Assembly (NCBI GenBank): GCA_902763865.1
Contig: CACWTR010000029.1
Span: 1 to 32,853 of the forward strand
DNA from: an uncultured Bacteroidales bacterium
GTDB lineage: Bacteria; Bacteroidota; Bacteroidia; Bacteroidales; Bacteroidaceae
Direction of reading: 5' to 3'
Length of the DNA: 32,853 nt
Program-made: the position numbers and the translations under genes
Notes under the pieces: generated by a model
The model's input: only the letters and a program-made list of their open reading frames with translations
What the model was told of the DNA's origin: nothing
Databases searched by the model: none
Shown here: one piece after another, positions 32,651-32,853 of the stretch
How the letters are laid out: each line of letters begins with the position of its first letter
Numbering within the stretch: the stretch's first letter is position 1

Positions 32651-32714
32651 TGCAAAGTTACAAAGAAAATAAGAATTAAGAATCAGGATTTAAGATTTTC
32701 TTCGTAACTTTGCA
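32651..32714. promoter_or_regulatory. Symmetric divergent promoter region
   Basis: TGCAAAGTTAC...AAAAT (32651-32670) and its reverse complement (32695-32714) match at 19 of 20 positions, with 24 bp between. Each arm contains a TAACTTTG box: minus strand at 32653-32660 for the PLD-like gene, and plus strand at 32705-32712 toward the right edge. The minus-strand box lies only 6 bp before the PLD-like ATG, so that mRNA would be almost leaderless. Confidence 0.7.
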
Positions 32715-32774
32715 TCGTGAATGACGAAGAAACGTTTAACGGACGAGGATTCGGGGAGCGGCAGAATGACCTAC

Positions 32775-32853
32775 GACACGTCGTGTTGATTGCTTCATCG
32801 CGATGAAGCAATTGCTTGATCGCGATGAAGCAATCACTCCATCGCGATGAAGC
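32775..32853. repeat. 22-bp periodic array C with 24-bp palindrome (runs off window)
   Basis: Units start at 32775, 32797, 32819 and 32841, exactly 22 bp apart. The first carries ACACGTCGTGT, an 11-bp palindrome; the others carry ATCGCGATGAAGC. Positions 32789-32812 form a perfect 24-bp palindrome centred on CGCG. The array continues beyond the right edge. Confidence 0.8.

Noticed and set aside
31480-32679. Plus-strand frame of 399 codons
   Set aside because: It is opposite the PLD-like gene, which has both HKD motifs.
32721-32789. Short plus-strand frame starting MTKKRLTDEDSG after the promoter at 32705
   Set aside because: Only 22 codons, ending at the repeat array. It could be a leader peptide or a gene remnant, but nothing supports translation.

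Overview
The window looks like chromosome of a high-GC member of the order Bacteroidales, most likely a Prevotella-like gut or rumen species. Evidence: several genes are preceded by the Bacteroidetes -7 box TAnnTTTG (mostly TAACTTTG) and lack Shine-Dalgarno sites; many products are secreted; an OMP_b-brl_3-type TonB-family barrel is present; and three secreted proteins end in the Prevotella/Bacteroides-style tail (I/V)Y(N/D)L(A/G)G(Q/R)...KG(I/V)NI(V/I). This placement is inferred from these features; no rRNA or tRNA was seen.

Layout. (1) 1-5229, minus strand: mutS, a C_GCAxxG_C_C redox-type protein, and a GH78 alpha-L-rhamnosidase that runs off the left edge; the last two overlap by 4 bp. 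(2) 5230-5948: non-coding, with a degenerate ~22-bp periodic repeat. (3) 5949-14655, plus strand: secreted GH51 alpha-L-arabinofuranosidase, a 1456-residue three-module GLUG-type protein, an SGNH hydrolase overlapping it by 1 bp, and dihydroorotase carrying a repeat-derived insertion. (4) 14656-15452: a second 22-bp periodic array and a frameshifted Rpn/PD-(D/E)XK pseudogene. (5) 15528-19855: a TonB-family barrel protein, a degenerate LytS-like pseudokinase and a stand-alone LytTR DNA-binding protein. (6) 19983-31253: a cluster of secreted proteins: a 2262-residue helical giant, a cohesin-like/helical-repeat/dockerin protein, a cohesin-like protein and a 58-residue peptide, with two copies of a ~170-190 bp inverted-repeat element. 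(7) A bidirectional terminator, then a minus-strand phospholipase D-superfamily protein with its own repeat insertion, a nearly symmetric divergent promoter, and a third 22-bp array with a perfect 24-bp palindrome running off the right edge.

How it may work together. The left half fits breakdown of plant pectin or hemicellulose side chains (rhamnose and arabinose removal, ester hydrolysis), with a housekeeping gene at the end of each set. The most unusual part is region 6. Cohesin-like modules occur in three neighbouring secreted proteins and dockerin-like calcium-loop pairs in two of them, next to a 2262-residue probably extended helical protein. This suggests a surface or extracellular scaffold assembled by cohesin-dockerin contacts, possibly controlled by the LytTR/pseudokinase pair just upstream. 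That is a hypothesis: the modules are recognised by eye, and no binding can be shown from sequence.
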